Of a stretch of 64,000 nt of DNA, positions 34,772-47,890 are shown piece by piece (within the stretch, counting starts at the first letter, position 1; each line of letters begins with the position of its first letter). Origin of the DNA: Halichondria panicea. Lineage: Eukaryota; Porifera; Demospongiae; Suberitida; Halichondriidae. The stretch covers positions 375,001 through 439,000 of the forward strand of contig NC_087377.1 in NCBI RefSeq assembly GCF_963675165.1. The letters are read 5' to 3'. The notes beneath the pieces are model-generated. The model was not told the origin of the DNA. It worked only from the letters and a program-made list of their open reading frames with translations, and made no database searches. The position numbers and the translations under genes are program-made.

Positions 34772-36680
34772 ATGACAAAGAGGACTCTCTATACAAGGGA
34801 TGAGGTACTTCAGGGTATCCTTGACAGTAGTGAGCAGGACCTCTCTGACTCAGAACACACTGATGGCCTCGAAGACGATGATGGCCCCATGGCAGAAGGG
34901 AGTGACGATGAGTTCACAGACCTGGATGAGGAGGAACAAGAGTACCCTACACAACCAGACATCCCATTCGAGTATGTAAAAATTTATAATCAGCATAAAG
35001 TAGTTTCAAAGATTTAAATTTGCACAGGCACAGTGACACTCCAAGACAGTCACCAGAAACAACCCTCCCATCATCAGAAATAACCCTCTCACCCATAGAC
35101 TTCAATTTCTCACCACCTGACTTAGAACCCCCCATCTCACCAACTGACCTAGAACCCACTCACCCTAAACGTCCGACCACAAGGTAACACCAAGTAGACA
35201 ACAATGGAGTTACTTTTAGAGAATGTACTAATAATAATTATATACAGCTAATAATTACAATTATAACTTTACTTGCACAGAGGCAGAGGCAGAGGCAGAG
35301 TCATGAACAGAACTAATTCTACAAGGTAAAGCCAACACTATTGAAAATGATATCATTGGGAACAAGTGACCATACATAGCAAACAGTACATACACAAACC
35401 AACCTTACTTTATAGGCAGGAGTGCCTAAGGAACAAACACCTCACACCCCCACAAGCCTATAGGCCTGTCAGGTACAGCACATACATATTGAATAAAAAG
35501 GTCACAACACTATCATGCAATCTCAATTACTATTTGGACAAAGCAAATACATAAGGCTGGAGCAAGAAACAGAAACACCTAGAATTGTGAATTATGAGTG
35601 TACAGAAGTTTATCAACAGGAATATTAATTTTGTCTTGGGAAAGCAACTGCACATTTTGGTCACCTTTTATCATGCAATCAATAATCTCTTTACAGACAC
35701 TCAAAGTACATGTAGTAATTATGCCTGTACCTAAATACACCTTACAAGCAAAGCACAATTAAAAAGATGACATTGGGCACAGAATGACACAAGCCAGTCA
35801 TAATTATACAGAATTGAGCTATGGTGCCAACCCTTCAGTAAAAAGGTCAAAAGATTATCACACAATCAATCCTAATAAGCACTCTGTTTACAGACACTCA
35901 AAGTACATGTAGTCCTGTACCTAAATACACCTTACAAGCAAAGCACAATTAAAAAGATGACATTGGGCACAGAATGACACAAGCCAGTCATAATTATACA
36001 GAATTGAATTTCTCCTATGGTGCCAACCCTTCAGTAAAAAGGTCAAAAGATTATCACACAATCAATCCTAATAAGCACTCTGTTTACAGACACTCAAAGT
36101 ACATGTAGTCCTGTACCTAAATACACCTTACAGGCAAAGCACAATTGACATTGGGCACAGAATGACACAACCAAGTCATACAGAATTGAATTTCAACCTA
36201 GGGTAACCTACAGTGGCAACAACCCTTCAGTCAAAAGGTGATCATGCAATCAATAACTTATCTTTACAGCCACTCAAAGTTTGTGTACATGTAGTAATTA
36301 CACAAGCAAAGATGAAATACACAAGAGACAGCATACTACATACCACACACAACAGCTGTACAATCATGGGTTATCATTGGGAAAAATAATTATCCAGACA
36401 ACCACACAAGCCAAAGTAAATTGTGACCTCTGGTAACAGACTGATTACAGTCCACACACACATAAATTATATCCAGTGAGTGCTACAGCAATTTACACAA
36501 CAATGGAAGCTAATCAAGCTAAGAAAACACAAGCTGTACAACACTGCCTAGAGGCACATAATTATAATATCTTACAATGTAGCAAACAGAAATTGCAAAT
36601 ACAAGCCTTGGCATACAGTGTAAAAGGGCACTTTGTTGTAGCATCACACACACACGCACACGCACGCGCACGCGCACGCG

Positions 36681-36765
<85 letters not shown>

Positions 36766-38337
36766 AAAGCAGTGCCACTCCTGGTTCCTCCAGTCAATGG
36801 ACTCCCACCATTCGTGACCATCCACGGCAATTGTTCACTCAATCTGTTGGCCCGACTGTGATCATTTCAGATTCTCCACTGGAGACCTTCCAACTACTGT
36901 TCACACCTGAGATGTTGGAGTACATCGTTACTGAAACAAATAAGTACGCAGACCAAAGTATGACCCCATTACAGCACGAAAAGTGGATCCCTTTGACACT
37001 CGAAGAGCTCAAGGCCTATATAGGTTTTTGCATATTGATGGGCGTAGTTACGCTCCCATCAATAGAGGATTATTGGAAGAAAGACACCCTTCTCCACTAC
37101 TCACCTATCGCATCCAAGATCTCAAGGGATCGGTTCAGAGATATTCGTCGCTACCTCCATTTCGCTGACAACACAACGCTCCCAACTCCCGGCACCCCTG
37201 GTAGTGATCGCTTGGCAAAAGTACGTCCCCTCATCAACAAAGTCAATGAGCGCTGTTCGGCAGTGTACTTGTTAGACCGGGACGTGGCTGTTGATGAGGC
37301 GATGATTAAGTTCCAGGGAAGATCGTCACTCAAGCAGTACCTCCCCAACAAGCCTGTGAAGAGGGGAATAAAGGTATGGGTGTTAGCTGATAGCAAGAAT
37401 GGCTACTTCCACACCATGCAAGTCTACACTGGAAGGCAGGGCACACCAGAAAAACATCTAGGCACCCGAGTTGTCAAAGACCTCACTACTTCGCTGAAGG
37501 GAAAATACCACCATGTGTACTTTGACAACTATTTCACTTCACTAAACCTCCTCGAAGACCTGGAAAAGGATGGGATCTATGCTTGTGGAACAACTCGCAG
37601 CAACCGTGTTGGTTTCCCTGTAGATCTTAAGGATCCAAGCCTGCCTGACAGGTATATAAATGATTATTACAGTAATTCTATTACTTTAGCTTACCTTTTT
37701 CAGAGGAGATTATTTGATGAGGCAGAAGGACACGGTCACAGTGACAGCCTGGAAGGACAATAGGATTGTCCGTGTAATGTCCACGGCCTCTGACCCCACT
37801 GCCAGCTCCACTGTAAATCGGCGATGCAGGACAGGAGAGAAGATCGCTGTACCATGCCCTCAGTGCATTGAAGACTACAATCGGTTGATGGGTGGCGTTG
37901 ATAGAGGAGACCAGATGAGGGGGTACTATCGATGCCCTACAAAATTTCACAAATTTTACATGTACATCTATTCATTTCTGATGGATGTATGTGTAACCAA
38001 TAGCTACATACTACACTCAAGATACTCCTCACCCTCAAACAAGAGCAAGACAAGCCTCTCTTTTCGCCTTCGGCTGGCAGAGGAGCTGATCGGAAGCTAT
38101 GCGTCTAGGAAGAGAGGAGTGGGGACACATACTACAGCGAAGACGCTACCCATAGCCCACTTCCCCCTGCATCACCAGGAAGGATGTAGAGGGCGCTGTC
38201 ATCTATGCAAATCGATAAAAGCAAGAAAAGACTCCCTGTGGTTTTGCCAGGCATGCCAGAAATGGTTCTGCCACACAGGAGACACTTCTACAGACTGCTT
38301 TATGACATGGCACAAGAGAGCAGTCACAACAACATGA
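34772..38337 (+). CDS. piggyBac transposase, six exons, open reading frame intact
   Basis: Exons 34772-34971, 35028-35183, 35281-35325, 35416-35472, 36770-37651 and 37704-38337 are joined by phase-2 introns and give 657 residues with no stop. The N-terminus is acidic (DSEHTDGLEDDD), then a Pro/Ser-rich part, an RGRGRGR patch, and the catalytic core with the family's three aspartates: DVAVDEAMIKF, YFDNYFTS and GGVDRGDQMRG. The C-terminus is a cysteine-rich zinc domain (CHLCKS, CQACQKWFCH). piggyBac enzymes cut and paste at TTAA without leaving scars (family knowledge). Intron 4 is long and carries the 196-bp and CA repeats. With intact exons, near-matching TIRs and an empty paralogous site, activity was recent; expression is unproven. 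Confidence 0.92.
35640..36330 (+). repeat. 196-bp tandem repeat in piggyBac intron 4
   Basis: Four units are marked by CACTCAAAGT at about 35,698, 35,895, 36,091 and 36,270 (spacings 197, 196 and about 180). The last unit is the most diverged. It is internal to the transposon. Confidence 0.85.
36645..36763. repeat. CA/CG microsatellite before transposase exon 5
   Basis: (CA)n with a CGCACG-rich left part. It ends in CCCAAAG, the acceptor of transposase exon 5, so the acceptor lies next to a purine-pyrimidine alternating tract. The long frames across it are artefacts. Confidence 0.95.
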
Positions 38338-40008
38338 ACTCTAGTTGCTGTTATCTATTATTGTTTTATCTAATTATGTTTATGATAAAGGCTGTAAAAG
38401 CTGTGCTTACAGACACAGGTACTATCTACCTATATATATTTATGTATATTATATCTATGTATATATTTCCTAAAGAAAACGGTTGTAGTTTCTAAGTTAT
38501 GCATCTTTCTTTGCCAGAGGCGAATGCTGAACAAAAAGATAAAATTGAATATCTAACCGTGTAGGCTACACTCTAAAAAGGGTCTGTAAACATATTCAGC
38601 TACTACTAAACTATACTCTCTACATACTGAGGCATCTAAGTAGGTATCTAAGTACAGTACATCAGCTAAGAACGCTTATAAAGGCTTCACAAGCTACAAG
38701 TACGATCGTTATACGCACAAAACGCTTACCTCTAAAATGATCCTTCGCTGTGGCCTTGGCTGGTTGACAATTCCGTTGCAATCCAGGAGATCCTGATAGA
38801 GTAGCTACTGTAGACTAGCTAGCTGCAAAGTTGCCCAAAGAAAACTGCTACCGTTTCGAAGCTACGCAGCTTTCTTTGCTAAGGGCTGAAAACTGGAAGT
38901 ACTTTAAAAAATGGTTCCGCGGTGGGAGGTACTACGTATGAAATCATAACCGCGGCTATTCGGTTAAGGTTACGCTAAAATACCACTACTTACTACCTGA
39001 CAGCACTGCTATTCACAACGGAGGCAGCACTAACTCACAAAACAGGTAAAAGTGAATTCATGCAATGCAATCAATAGGGAGGTGGGTGGTGCTTTAGCTA
39101 TCCTCGTCCCCACGTCCACTTCACCTCCAAGGAAGAGGGTCTGGTATCAGTATAATGGACTGAAAAGCTGACACTAGCCTCCATCGATGGACGGACCACG
39201 CCCATATAACACTAACGTAGGCTCTATTAAGAGAGCTGTGAAGAGCAGCTGTAACAAACCTAACCTCTGTCTCAAGCTAGCTAGCTATATAATTATAGCG
39301 TATAAAGAGAAGTGGGCTATATGTACTGGGCAACATCTAAACAAGAGGCCGTATCAAATAAATTGCTATGGCCTCGGGGTAGGAAATGATTGACTTGCTA
39401 AAAGGATTCTAAAACTTCAAACTTAAAAACAACAACACGTGGTAGACAGACGTGGTAGACAGTACATTTGATGCTGGTGGCAGCTCTTTTATCACCCTGG
39501 CTACTAATAATATCTTCGCTCTATTGCAGGGACACTATTGCGTCTAAACTGAGACTAAAGATTCTACTCCAAGGAGGCAAAAAAACTAGCCATAAACTCG
39601 AATATTTGCACTAGTTAAAATCTAATTAACAAAAAGTGGTTAAGAGCCATAGTAAGCATCGAGGCAAGCACAATAAAATAATGTATTCGTAAACCCTAAC
39701 TCCATATATGGGCGTACATGCAGTAAACCCTTTCAATCACAGGGTCATGAGTATTATTATAGTGTTAACGTGTTTTCAGCATTACACAAAGCGTGTGTGT
39801 ATAAAGAGAAGAAAGCATGCAACTCACTATGTATACTAGGGAACGTTTAAAAATGTGAGGCTGTATCAATTTACACATGAAGGCAGCTCTAAAAATAGCT
39901 ACAGTATGATTTTGACTCAGTCTGAGCAGCACGCCCACTTCTCTTAATTTAAACGTACCACTGATTGATACTTCATATTATTATTACTCACTTGATGAGG
40001 TTAGGTTA

Positions 40009-42703
40009 ATAGGTACAGGTATTAGTTAGTGCTTCACAAAGACTTTCTCAGAGCAGAACTTTTGATAACAAAACCAGCAAAATGTATATAGCCGCAGCCT
40101 CTGATCAAGCATAATACGGTATGCAATAATTATTCACATTCCAAGGATCACAAACTAGCAAACTAAATGACCATCATCAACACTACACATGCACTGCATG
40201 ACACGTTACGTGAAGTCTCAATTAATACCAGCTATATAGCTAGCGTACGTTGCATTTACACATGGCTTGACATAATGATAGCGCAGTTCATATTTATATT
40301 GAGGCATGACACACACATACAGAGACTTGATGCTGAGGATTAATATTTTGGGTGTAAAATGTTTTTATCATTGTAAAGTGAGGTATTACAATAATCGCAA
40401 TCTGATTACCGTACATGCAGAGGGTAATTTTCGTAGGGTAAATATTTTCGTTGGCAAGCTGACCTCTACGAAAAAATTTTTACTCACAAAAATCACCGTT
40501 TTCCAGATAAACGAATTTTTTACCTCACGAAAATTACCCGCTATATGGTAAGCACAAAAACAGTCTATGCACAACAGGTTGCCACGAAGCAACAAATTCA
40601 CAACGGAGGCAGCACTAACCCTCAGGAAAACATACCACAAAATACCACAAATAAGTCAAAAGTGAGAGCAATGCCATCAATAGGGAGGTGGGTGGTGCTT
40701 TAAGGTTACGCTAAAATACCACTACTTACTACCTGACAGCACTGCTATTCACAACGGAGGCAGCTAACTCACAAAACAGGTAAAAGTGAGTTCATGCAAT
40801 GCAATCAATAGGAAGGTGGGTGGTGCTTTAGCTATATCCTCGTCCCTACGTCCATTTCACCTCCAAGAAAGAGGGTCTGGTATCAGTATAATGGACTGAA
40901 AAGCCGACACTAGCCTCCATCGATGATATCAAGTGATGAATGAAATGGTTCACAGTCAATAAAGTGATCATGTGCTGTAATACTCAATTTCTTAATATTA
41001 TAGTCTGACGATGACAATGACAATATTAAAACAAAGTACACAGTAAGTGAAGTGAGCATTCTATGATAGTAATGAAGTATCTGCATATGATACTACAATG
41101 ACAAGGTTAGCTGCCAAGTTGCTTCATTCTCAGATTCTTTGTGTCCAGTTAATTGTTGCTGACTCAGCAACACTTTCACCCGTTTTAAAATTGCATAACA
41201 AATCGTAATTATGGTGCGTATACGAATAAAACATGAGCGTTCAATTCCAGTTGACAAGACATTGTCAGTTTGCATAAAAACGACAACGTGACGTCCCATG
41301 CAAACGGTACAGGAACTTTATTCTGACGGCTATTGTATGTTATTACTCATGCACGAGGGATGTACTGCTAATACAACTATATAGAGCACGAGAGCAAGAG
41401 TTGTTTTAGCAGTACATCACGAGGGCATTATGTTATAATCAACTTAATGCTGATAGTGCGTAATAGTCTTGCATGCGTCATATACTGCGTTCCTAGTAGC
41501 AACCAATGACATTTGAGCATCTATGCGGCATAACAGGTTGTCACGAAGCAACAAATTCACAACAGAGGCAGCACTAACCCTCAGGAATTCATACCACAAA
41601 ATACCACAAATAAGTCAAATGTGAGAGCAATGCCATCAATAGGGAGGTGGGTGGTGCTTTAAGGTTACGCTAAAATACCACTACTTACTACCTGACAGCA
41701 CTGCTATTCACAACGGAGGCAGCACTAACTCACAAAACAGGTAAAAGTGAATTCATGCAATGCAATCAATAGGGAGGTGGGTGGTGCTTTAGCTATCCTC
41801 GTCCCCACGTCCACTTCACCTCCAAGGAAGAGGGTCTGGTATCAGTATAATGGACTGAAAAGCTGACACTAGCCTCCATCGATGGACGGACCACGCCCAT
41901 ATAACACTAACGTAGGCTCTATTAAGAGAGCTGTGAAGAGCAGCTGTAACAAACCTAACCTCTGTCTCAAGCTAGCTAGCTATATAATTATAGCGTATAA
42001 AGAGAAGTGGGCTATATGTACTGGGCAACATCTAAACAAGAGGCCGTATCAAATAAATTGCTATGGCCTCGGGGTAGGAAATGATTGACTTGCTAAAAGG
42101 ATTCTAAAACTTCAAAGTTAAAAACAACAACACGTGGTAGACAGACGTGGTAGACAGTACATTTGATGCTGGTGGCAGCTCTTTTATCACCCTGGCTACT
42201 AATAATATCTTCGCTCTATTGCAGGGACACTATTGCGTCTAAACTGAGACTAAAGATTCTACTCCAAGGAGGCAAAAAAACTAGCCATAAACTCGAATAT
42301 TTGCACTAGTTAAAATCTAATTAACAAAAAGTGGTTAAGAGCCATAGTAAGCATCGAGGCAAGCACAATAAAATAATGTATTCGTAAACCCTAACTCCAT
42401 ATATGGGCGTACATGCAGTAAACCCTTTCAATCACAGGGTCATGAGTATTATTATAGTGTTAACGTGTTTTCAGCATTACACAAAGCGTGTGTGTATAAA
42501 GAGAAGAAAGCATGCAACTCACTATGTATACTAGGGAACGTTTAAAAATGTGAGGCTGTATCAATTTACACATGAAGGCAGCTCTAAAAATAGCTACAGT
42601 ATGATTTTGACTCAGTCTGAGCAGCACGCCCACTTCTCTTAATTTAAACGTACCACTGATTGATACTTCATATTATTATTACTCACTTGATGAGGTTAGG
42701 TTA
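40009..42703. repeat. Tandem duplication unit 2 (empty piggyBac site)
   Basis: 2,695 bp, nearly identical to unit 1. It contains the intact target TTAA at 41,659-41,662. Internally each unit holds a further diverged duplication around ACTATTCACAACGGAGGCAG. Confidence 0.95.
40407..40550. mobile_element. Small MITE (GGGTAATTTTCGT family), unit 2
   Basis: Copy of the element at 33,193-33,336, duplicated with the unit; I see no sequence difference between the two. Confidence 0.75.
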
Positions 42704-42755
42704 GGATCATCACTTGAAGAAGTGGAAGGAAGTTGTTCGGAACCATTTGGAGTAT
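42687..42755 (-). CDS. 5' exon of the Roc-COR death-domain gene
   Basis: 69 bp, acceptor CTCAG and donor GTGAGT, phase 1-1: (D)TPNGSEQLPSTSSSDDPNL. It splices in frame to 32,427 across the tandem duplication and piggyBac. A truncated copy of its 3' end with the donor, but no acceptor, remains at about 39,992-40,008. The frame also stays open upstream (FDTSTEASAPAV), so the exon could be longer. Serine-rich and probably unstructured. Confidence 0.6.
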
Positions 42756-43198
42756 CTGAGGTGTACAGTAATAATGAAAGCACAGCAGGTGCTGATGCCT
42801 CGGTGGAGGTGTCAAACAACATAACAAATAAAGCTACTAGCAATAGCTTATACACACATTTATCATTTTTGCAATTTTACTGCAGGCAGAATATATAGGG
42901 AAACTCAAAGAGTGGGTAATGATCGACCATGATTGTTGTTAAAAACGATCGATGCTATATAAAATTATAGTGGCAGCATCAGCAGAGCCTTGCAGCTCTC
43001 TTCTCACTCTTGCAGCTACCAATAGCTAGCGTTCTAGTGCAGAGCTAACTACTAAGTAGAGTAGCAACACTCCATGGACAACTTTGGCTACATGCTCTTC
43101 TGAAAAGGCATTCCAAGTAAGCTAAACTAGGCATAATTTTTAAAATCCATGAATTAAAATCCAAGTAAACATGACTAGAAGCCTATAGAAACTCTTAC
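42756..43198. other. No supported gene
   Basis: Upstream exons or the promoter of the GTPase gene are expected here or further right. A minus-strand ATGAAGTGCTGCAA before GTAAGAG at about 43,200 is a possible tiny start exon, but its phase does not fit the exon at 42,755. Confidence 0.3.
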
Positions 43199-43236
43199 TT
43201 GCAGCACTTCATTGATCCTAGAGCAGCTGTAGCGGT

Positions 43237-43382
43237 CTACACACACACCCACCCACCCACCCACTCACCCACACCCACACACACACACACACACACACAC
43301 CCACAAACCACACACCCACAAACACACACACCCACACACCCACAAACACACACACCCACACACACACACACCCACAAACACA

Positions 43383-43433
<51 letters not shown>

Positions 43434-43458
43434 ACACACACCCACCCACACACACACG

Positions 43459-43525
<67 letters not shown>

Positions 43526-43566
43526 ACACACACACCCACCCACGCACGCACACACACACACACACA
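43237..43566. repeat. Long CA/CACCC microsatellite
   Basis: About 330 bp of (CA)n with CCCACC, CACAAA and GCACGC interruptions. The THTHTH and CVCVCV frames across it are not genes. Confidence 0.97.
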
Positions 43567-43716
43567 CTACTATCTATTTATTTTGACTAATACCTTGTGC
43601 TAATTTCTAAGAACCAAAATTAGAGGTTAATGATTGTTTTGTGCTTGCCACCTATAGAAAAACCACATAGACCCATCCCCATTATCAGATACTACCACCA
43701 CAAAACCTGGCCCAGA
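43567..43716. repeat. Dispersed CA-anchored repeat, copy 1
   Basis: Begins CTACTATCTATTT after the CA tract and contains GTTTTGTGCTTGCCACCTA and ACCACATAGACCCATCCCCA. A second copy with the same CA anchor is at 48,839-48,987. Confidence 0.8.
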
Positions 43717-44590
<874 letters not shown>

Positions 44591-44594
44591 GTGT

Positions 44595-45560
44595 AATTGT
44601 ACCACAACCAATTGTCCTACAAAAACATTGAAGGTATCAATGGAACCGGCATGGCTTGCTCTATTGGTATGCAAAGTTTGAACTTGCTATACCAATATTT
44701 GTGGAAATTAGGTATGGGATTTCTAGTGACACATACCTGGTTCAGGAGTGGAGACTACAGACTTGAGATAGTCAGCAACTTCAGTGTTCCCCAACTGTAC
44801 TGCCATGTCAAGAGGAGTGTTGCCAGCATCACTAGTCACATCTAGACAGGTAAGGGATAGAGATTTGTAGTAGTACTGACAGCATTGAACATTACCATGC
44901 AGGATGACTACATTATTTTATTATCATGTACCAACAGTGTATTGTATTGCAGTTGCCATGACGATACAATTGCAGGTACACTGATTGTTTCATTACATGC
45001 ACATTGAACCACATTAATATATTCACGGGTTGTCTATCAGAGGATCTAATGAAACAGTACCCACTACGGAAATCACTCACCAACATCCCACTTTAGTTCC
45101 TCAACTAGGTATTTCACTAGTTGTATATGTCCTCCCAAACAAGCCTCGTGCAGTGGTGTTCGGCCCTGCCAGTCCCTCACATCTGTGTGTGGTGATACTC
45201 AATATACTCAATAATTAAGTGAGATATGTTATTATAGAGTATAGACTCAAAATTGCGGAAAAATAAAACAAGCCTATGCAAATAGAAATAGTTGGTCTTA
45301 TTAATATTGGTATACAAAGTTTGAACGTGATACACGACTGTGTGCGGAAGTTAGGTATGGGATTTCTAGTGACGAGTTTAACTTCAGCCATGTATGTAAG
45401 TGTATAGTGGTCAAGATGGACCAAACATGTCATTGTACCACAACCACTTGTCGTACAGAGAAAGTAAAGGTAGCATAGGAAAGGGCATGCCTTGTTCTAT
45501 TGGTGTGCGAAATTTGAGCTTGATACACCACTGTTTGTGGAAATTAGGTATGGGATTTCT
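44595..45560. repeat. Three copies of a roughly 130-bp dispersed repeat
   Basis: Copies at 44,595-44,732, 45,301-45,378 (partial) and 45,431-45,560 share CCACAACCA, TGTGGAAATTAGGTATGGG and GATTTCTA. They lie between the ankyrin exons, and the third has replaced most of one exon. Confidence 0.75.
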
Positions 45561-46515
45561 AAAGCGCATACAGAAATGCCTGAGTCCTGTTACTATTATC
45601 CCTCACATCTGTTGTGGAACAAAGTTCAACTATCACATATATTTTTAACAGATATTACTATGGCAACCGTATAGCAAATGTTTATGTATTTCAAACAAGT
45701 GTACGTACATTGCAAATAATTATTCGAAATTGAAATGTAACACTATTAAACTTTCCGCTGTATGTATGGTATGAAAACTTCACATACACAACGACTACTT
45801 ACCAGTGCTACGACTACTACATCGCAAATAATTATTATACTACGCGAAATTACTGACACAATTGATATTGCTACACAGTACATGTATATAATTCAGATAC
45901 CATAATGATATGGAGAAACAATTACAATACACAAATAATTATATAATGACTACTTACCAGTGCTGCACCCGACCTCCTTCAAGTACTGCACCACCTCTTT
46001 ATGACCTCCCTCGCATGCCCAGTGAAGTGGAGTACTGTTGTACACCCCATCACCTTTATCAGTACGAGCTCCATGAGTAACAAGTGTCTTCACAATCTCA
46101 AGGTAGCCCTCCCAGCAAGCCCAGTGTAATGGAGGCTTGCCCGCCCACTCATCACTCCAGTAGAGCTGGTGGTTGGGGTCTGCTCCCTGTCCCAACAGGG
46201 ACCTAACTTTGGTGACGTCATTATTGTCTACAGCCTGCCTTAAGTCCCTGGCTAGCTTCTTTTGAGCACTGTACGAAATAGATGGTTGGGGGGTCAGTCA
46301 TACAGAGAATTACTTGATATGTGTATATAGTTTATACAAGTGACACCATGCACATATCCAGCTGTCACTTTGCTGTACAGTGTTCCACCTCTGATCATAG
46401 CCTGCTCTGACTCTACTAATGGAATGAGCCTCCCTCCATGCAATCACAAGGTGCTACCATGAGTAGTAATTATAGTCTACATGTTCACTCACTCTGAATC
46501 TTGTTCAGTAGCCAT
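44737..46515 (-). CDS. Ankyrin-repeat protein, right copy
   Basis: Exons 46515-46493 (MATEQDS start), 46268-45958, 45182-45081 and 44841-44737 are all phase-compatible. Exon 2 carries two ankyrin repeats (PPLHWACWEGYLEIV, TPLHWACEGGHKEVV), the next one repeat (TPLHEACLGGHIQLV) and the last a diverged repeat (TPLDMAVQLGNTEVA). The cassette corresponding to left-copy exon 3 survives only as VRDNSNRT at about 45,617-45,594 and then runs into the dispersed repeat and a stop. Since all cassettes are phase 1-1, skipping it leaves the frame open. The 3' end was not found before the CA tracts at 44.3 kb. Compared with the left copy, the N-terminal helix has changed to ARDLRQAVDNNDV. Confidence 0.8.
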
Positions 46516-46964
46516 TCGGAAGCTTTGTTCAAACTCTGTCAAATTCTCCCCTTGAATTGTTTCTCAGTAAGCAAAGTGCATGCCACATGCATGCACCCTC
46601 TTTCTGTATTTCAAGGGCCCTTCCGGCCACAAAAACCCACATGATTAATTGCAATTGCAAAAGCATAAAAATCCATTTATAATTGCACAGATGTACAGTC
46701 AATAGTGGAGTCATGTGATCCTACTACACACAAAACAACACTTATAATAATACTAAACACACGAAAAAATAAATATTAAAATTCAGCTAAAAGGAACTGC
46801 TCCAAATTGATCTACAGTTGTCATTGTCGGCGTAACCTTTGAACCCTCCAAACAAATCTCGTCTTGCATTGTCAGCAGTATTATGAGTGGGCGGGGTAGA
46901 GGAACGTCCGTCAAAAATGAAGTGCTACCAAAGTCATCCGTAGGAAATGGACTGCCAGTCTGTG

Positions 46965-46966
<2 letters not shown>

Positions 46967-47003
<37 letters not shown>

Positions 47004-47030
47004 TGGGTGTGTGTGTGTGTGTGTGTGAGG
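46967..47030. repeat. GT microsatellite
   Basis: (GT)n with GGGTGTGGG interruptions in the kinase intron, just upstream of the tail-exon acceptor on the minus strand. Confidence 0.9.
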
Positions 47031-47149
47031 GGTGGGAGGTTCAATAAGCAGTATATAGAGTGGAGTGTGTCTATTGTAGTCACCCTCTATAATACAGCCA
47101 GGTTTGATAAGGGACCCAGAGTCAGCCTCTGCTGTATAATCAATAAGCC

Positions 47150-47890
47150 AGATTAATGGGCCCCAAAGTCTCCATAGCATGTGTTTGGACCTGTGTTAGC
47201 AGGCCACCCTCTATAATACAGCCAGGTTAATGGGCCCCAAAGTCTCCATAGCATGTGTTTGGACCTGTGTTAGCAGGCCACCCTCTATAATACAGCCAGG
47301 TTAATGGGCCCCAAAGTCTCCATAGCATGTGTTTGGACCTGTGTCAGCAGACCACCCTCTATAATACAGCCAGGTTAATGGGCCCCAAAGTCTCCATAGC
47401 ATGTGTTTGGACCAGTGTTAGCAGGCCACCCTCTATAATACAGCCAGGTTAATGGGCCCCAAAGTCTCCATAGCATGTGTTTGGACCAGTGTTAGCAGGC
47501 CACCCTCTATAATACAGCCAGGTTAATGGGCCCCAAAGTCTCCATAGCATGTGTTTGGACCAGTGTTAGCAGGCCACCCTCCATAATACAGCCAGGTTAA
47601 TGGGCTCCAAAGTCTCCATAGCATGTGTTTGGACCTGTGTTAGCAGGCCACCCTCTATAATACAGCCAAGTTAATGGGTCCCAAAGTCTCCATAGCATGT
47701 GTTTGGACCTGTGTTAACACCACCCTCTATAATACAGCCAGGTTAATGGGCCCCAAAGTCTCCATAGCATGTGTTTGGACCTGTGTCAGCAGACCACCCT
47801 CTATAATACAGCCAGGTTAATGGGCCCCAAAGTCTCCATAGCATGTGTTTGGACCTGTGTTAGCAGACCACCCTCTATAATACAGCCACT
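47150..47890. repeat. 74-bp intronic minisatellite, about 10 units
   Basis: Units contain CCACCCTCTATAATACAGCC and CTCCATAGCATGTGTTTGGA and are 90% or more similar by eye. The left copy has only about one and a half units (1,863-1,970). The period is not a multiple of three, so a coding function is unlikely. Confidence 0.95.

Larger units (their letters stand above)
34442..38963 (+). mobile_element. Complete piggyBac element in a TTAA site
   Basis: TTAA flanks both ends (34,438-34,441 and 38,964-38,967). The terminal inverted repeats are CCGATTAGCCGCGGTT and, inverted, CCGAATAGCCGCGGTT, 15 of 16 identical. Inside the left end AGCCGCGGTTGACGCTTTG is repeated at 34,448 and 34,492, each copy with an 8-bp hairpin TGACGCTT/AAGCGTCA. 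The element encodes an open six-exon transposase on the plus strand. The empty site, GTGCTTTAAGGTTACG, is present in tandem unit 2 at 41,659, which fixes the boundaries to the base. Confidence 0.95.
32795..40008. repeat. Tandem duplication unit 1 (holds the piggyBac)
   Basis: Offset 7,214 bp from unit 2. Without the 4,522-bp element and one TTAA it is 2,688 bp. Differences from unit 2 are a handful of substitutions and two small indels (3 bp near 33,784; 4 bp near 34,160), so the duplication is recent. It ends with the last bases and donor of a GTPase exon copy. Confidence 0.95.

Noticed and set aside
43199-43603. THTHTH and CVCVCV open frames as proteins
   Set aside because: They are translations of CA/CACCC microsatellites, as are those at 3,360, 25,584, 36,476-36,842 and 44,215-44,416.
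46911-47180. LWRLWGPL repeat frame as an exon
   Set aside because: The 74-bp unit is not a multiple of three, so the frame changes with each unit.
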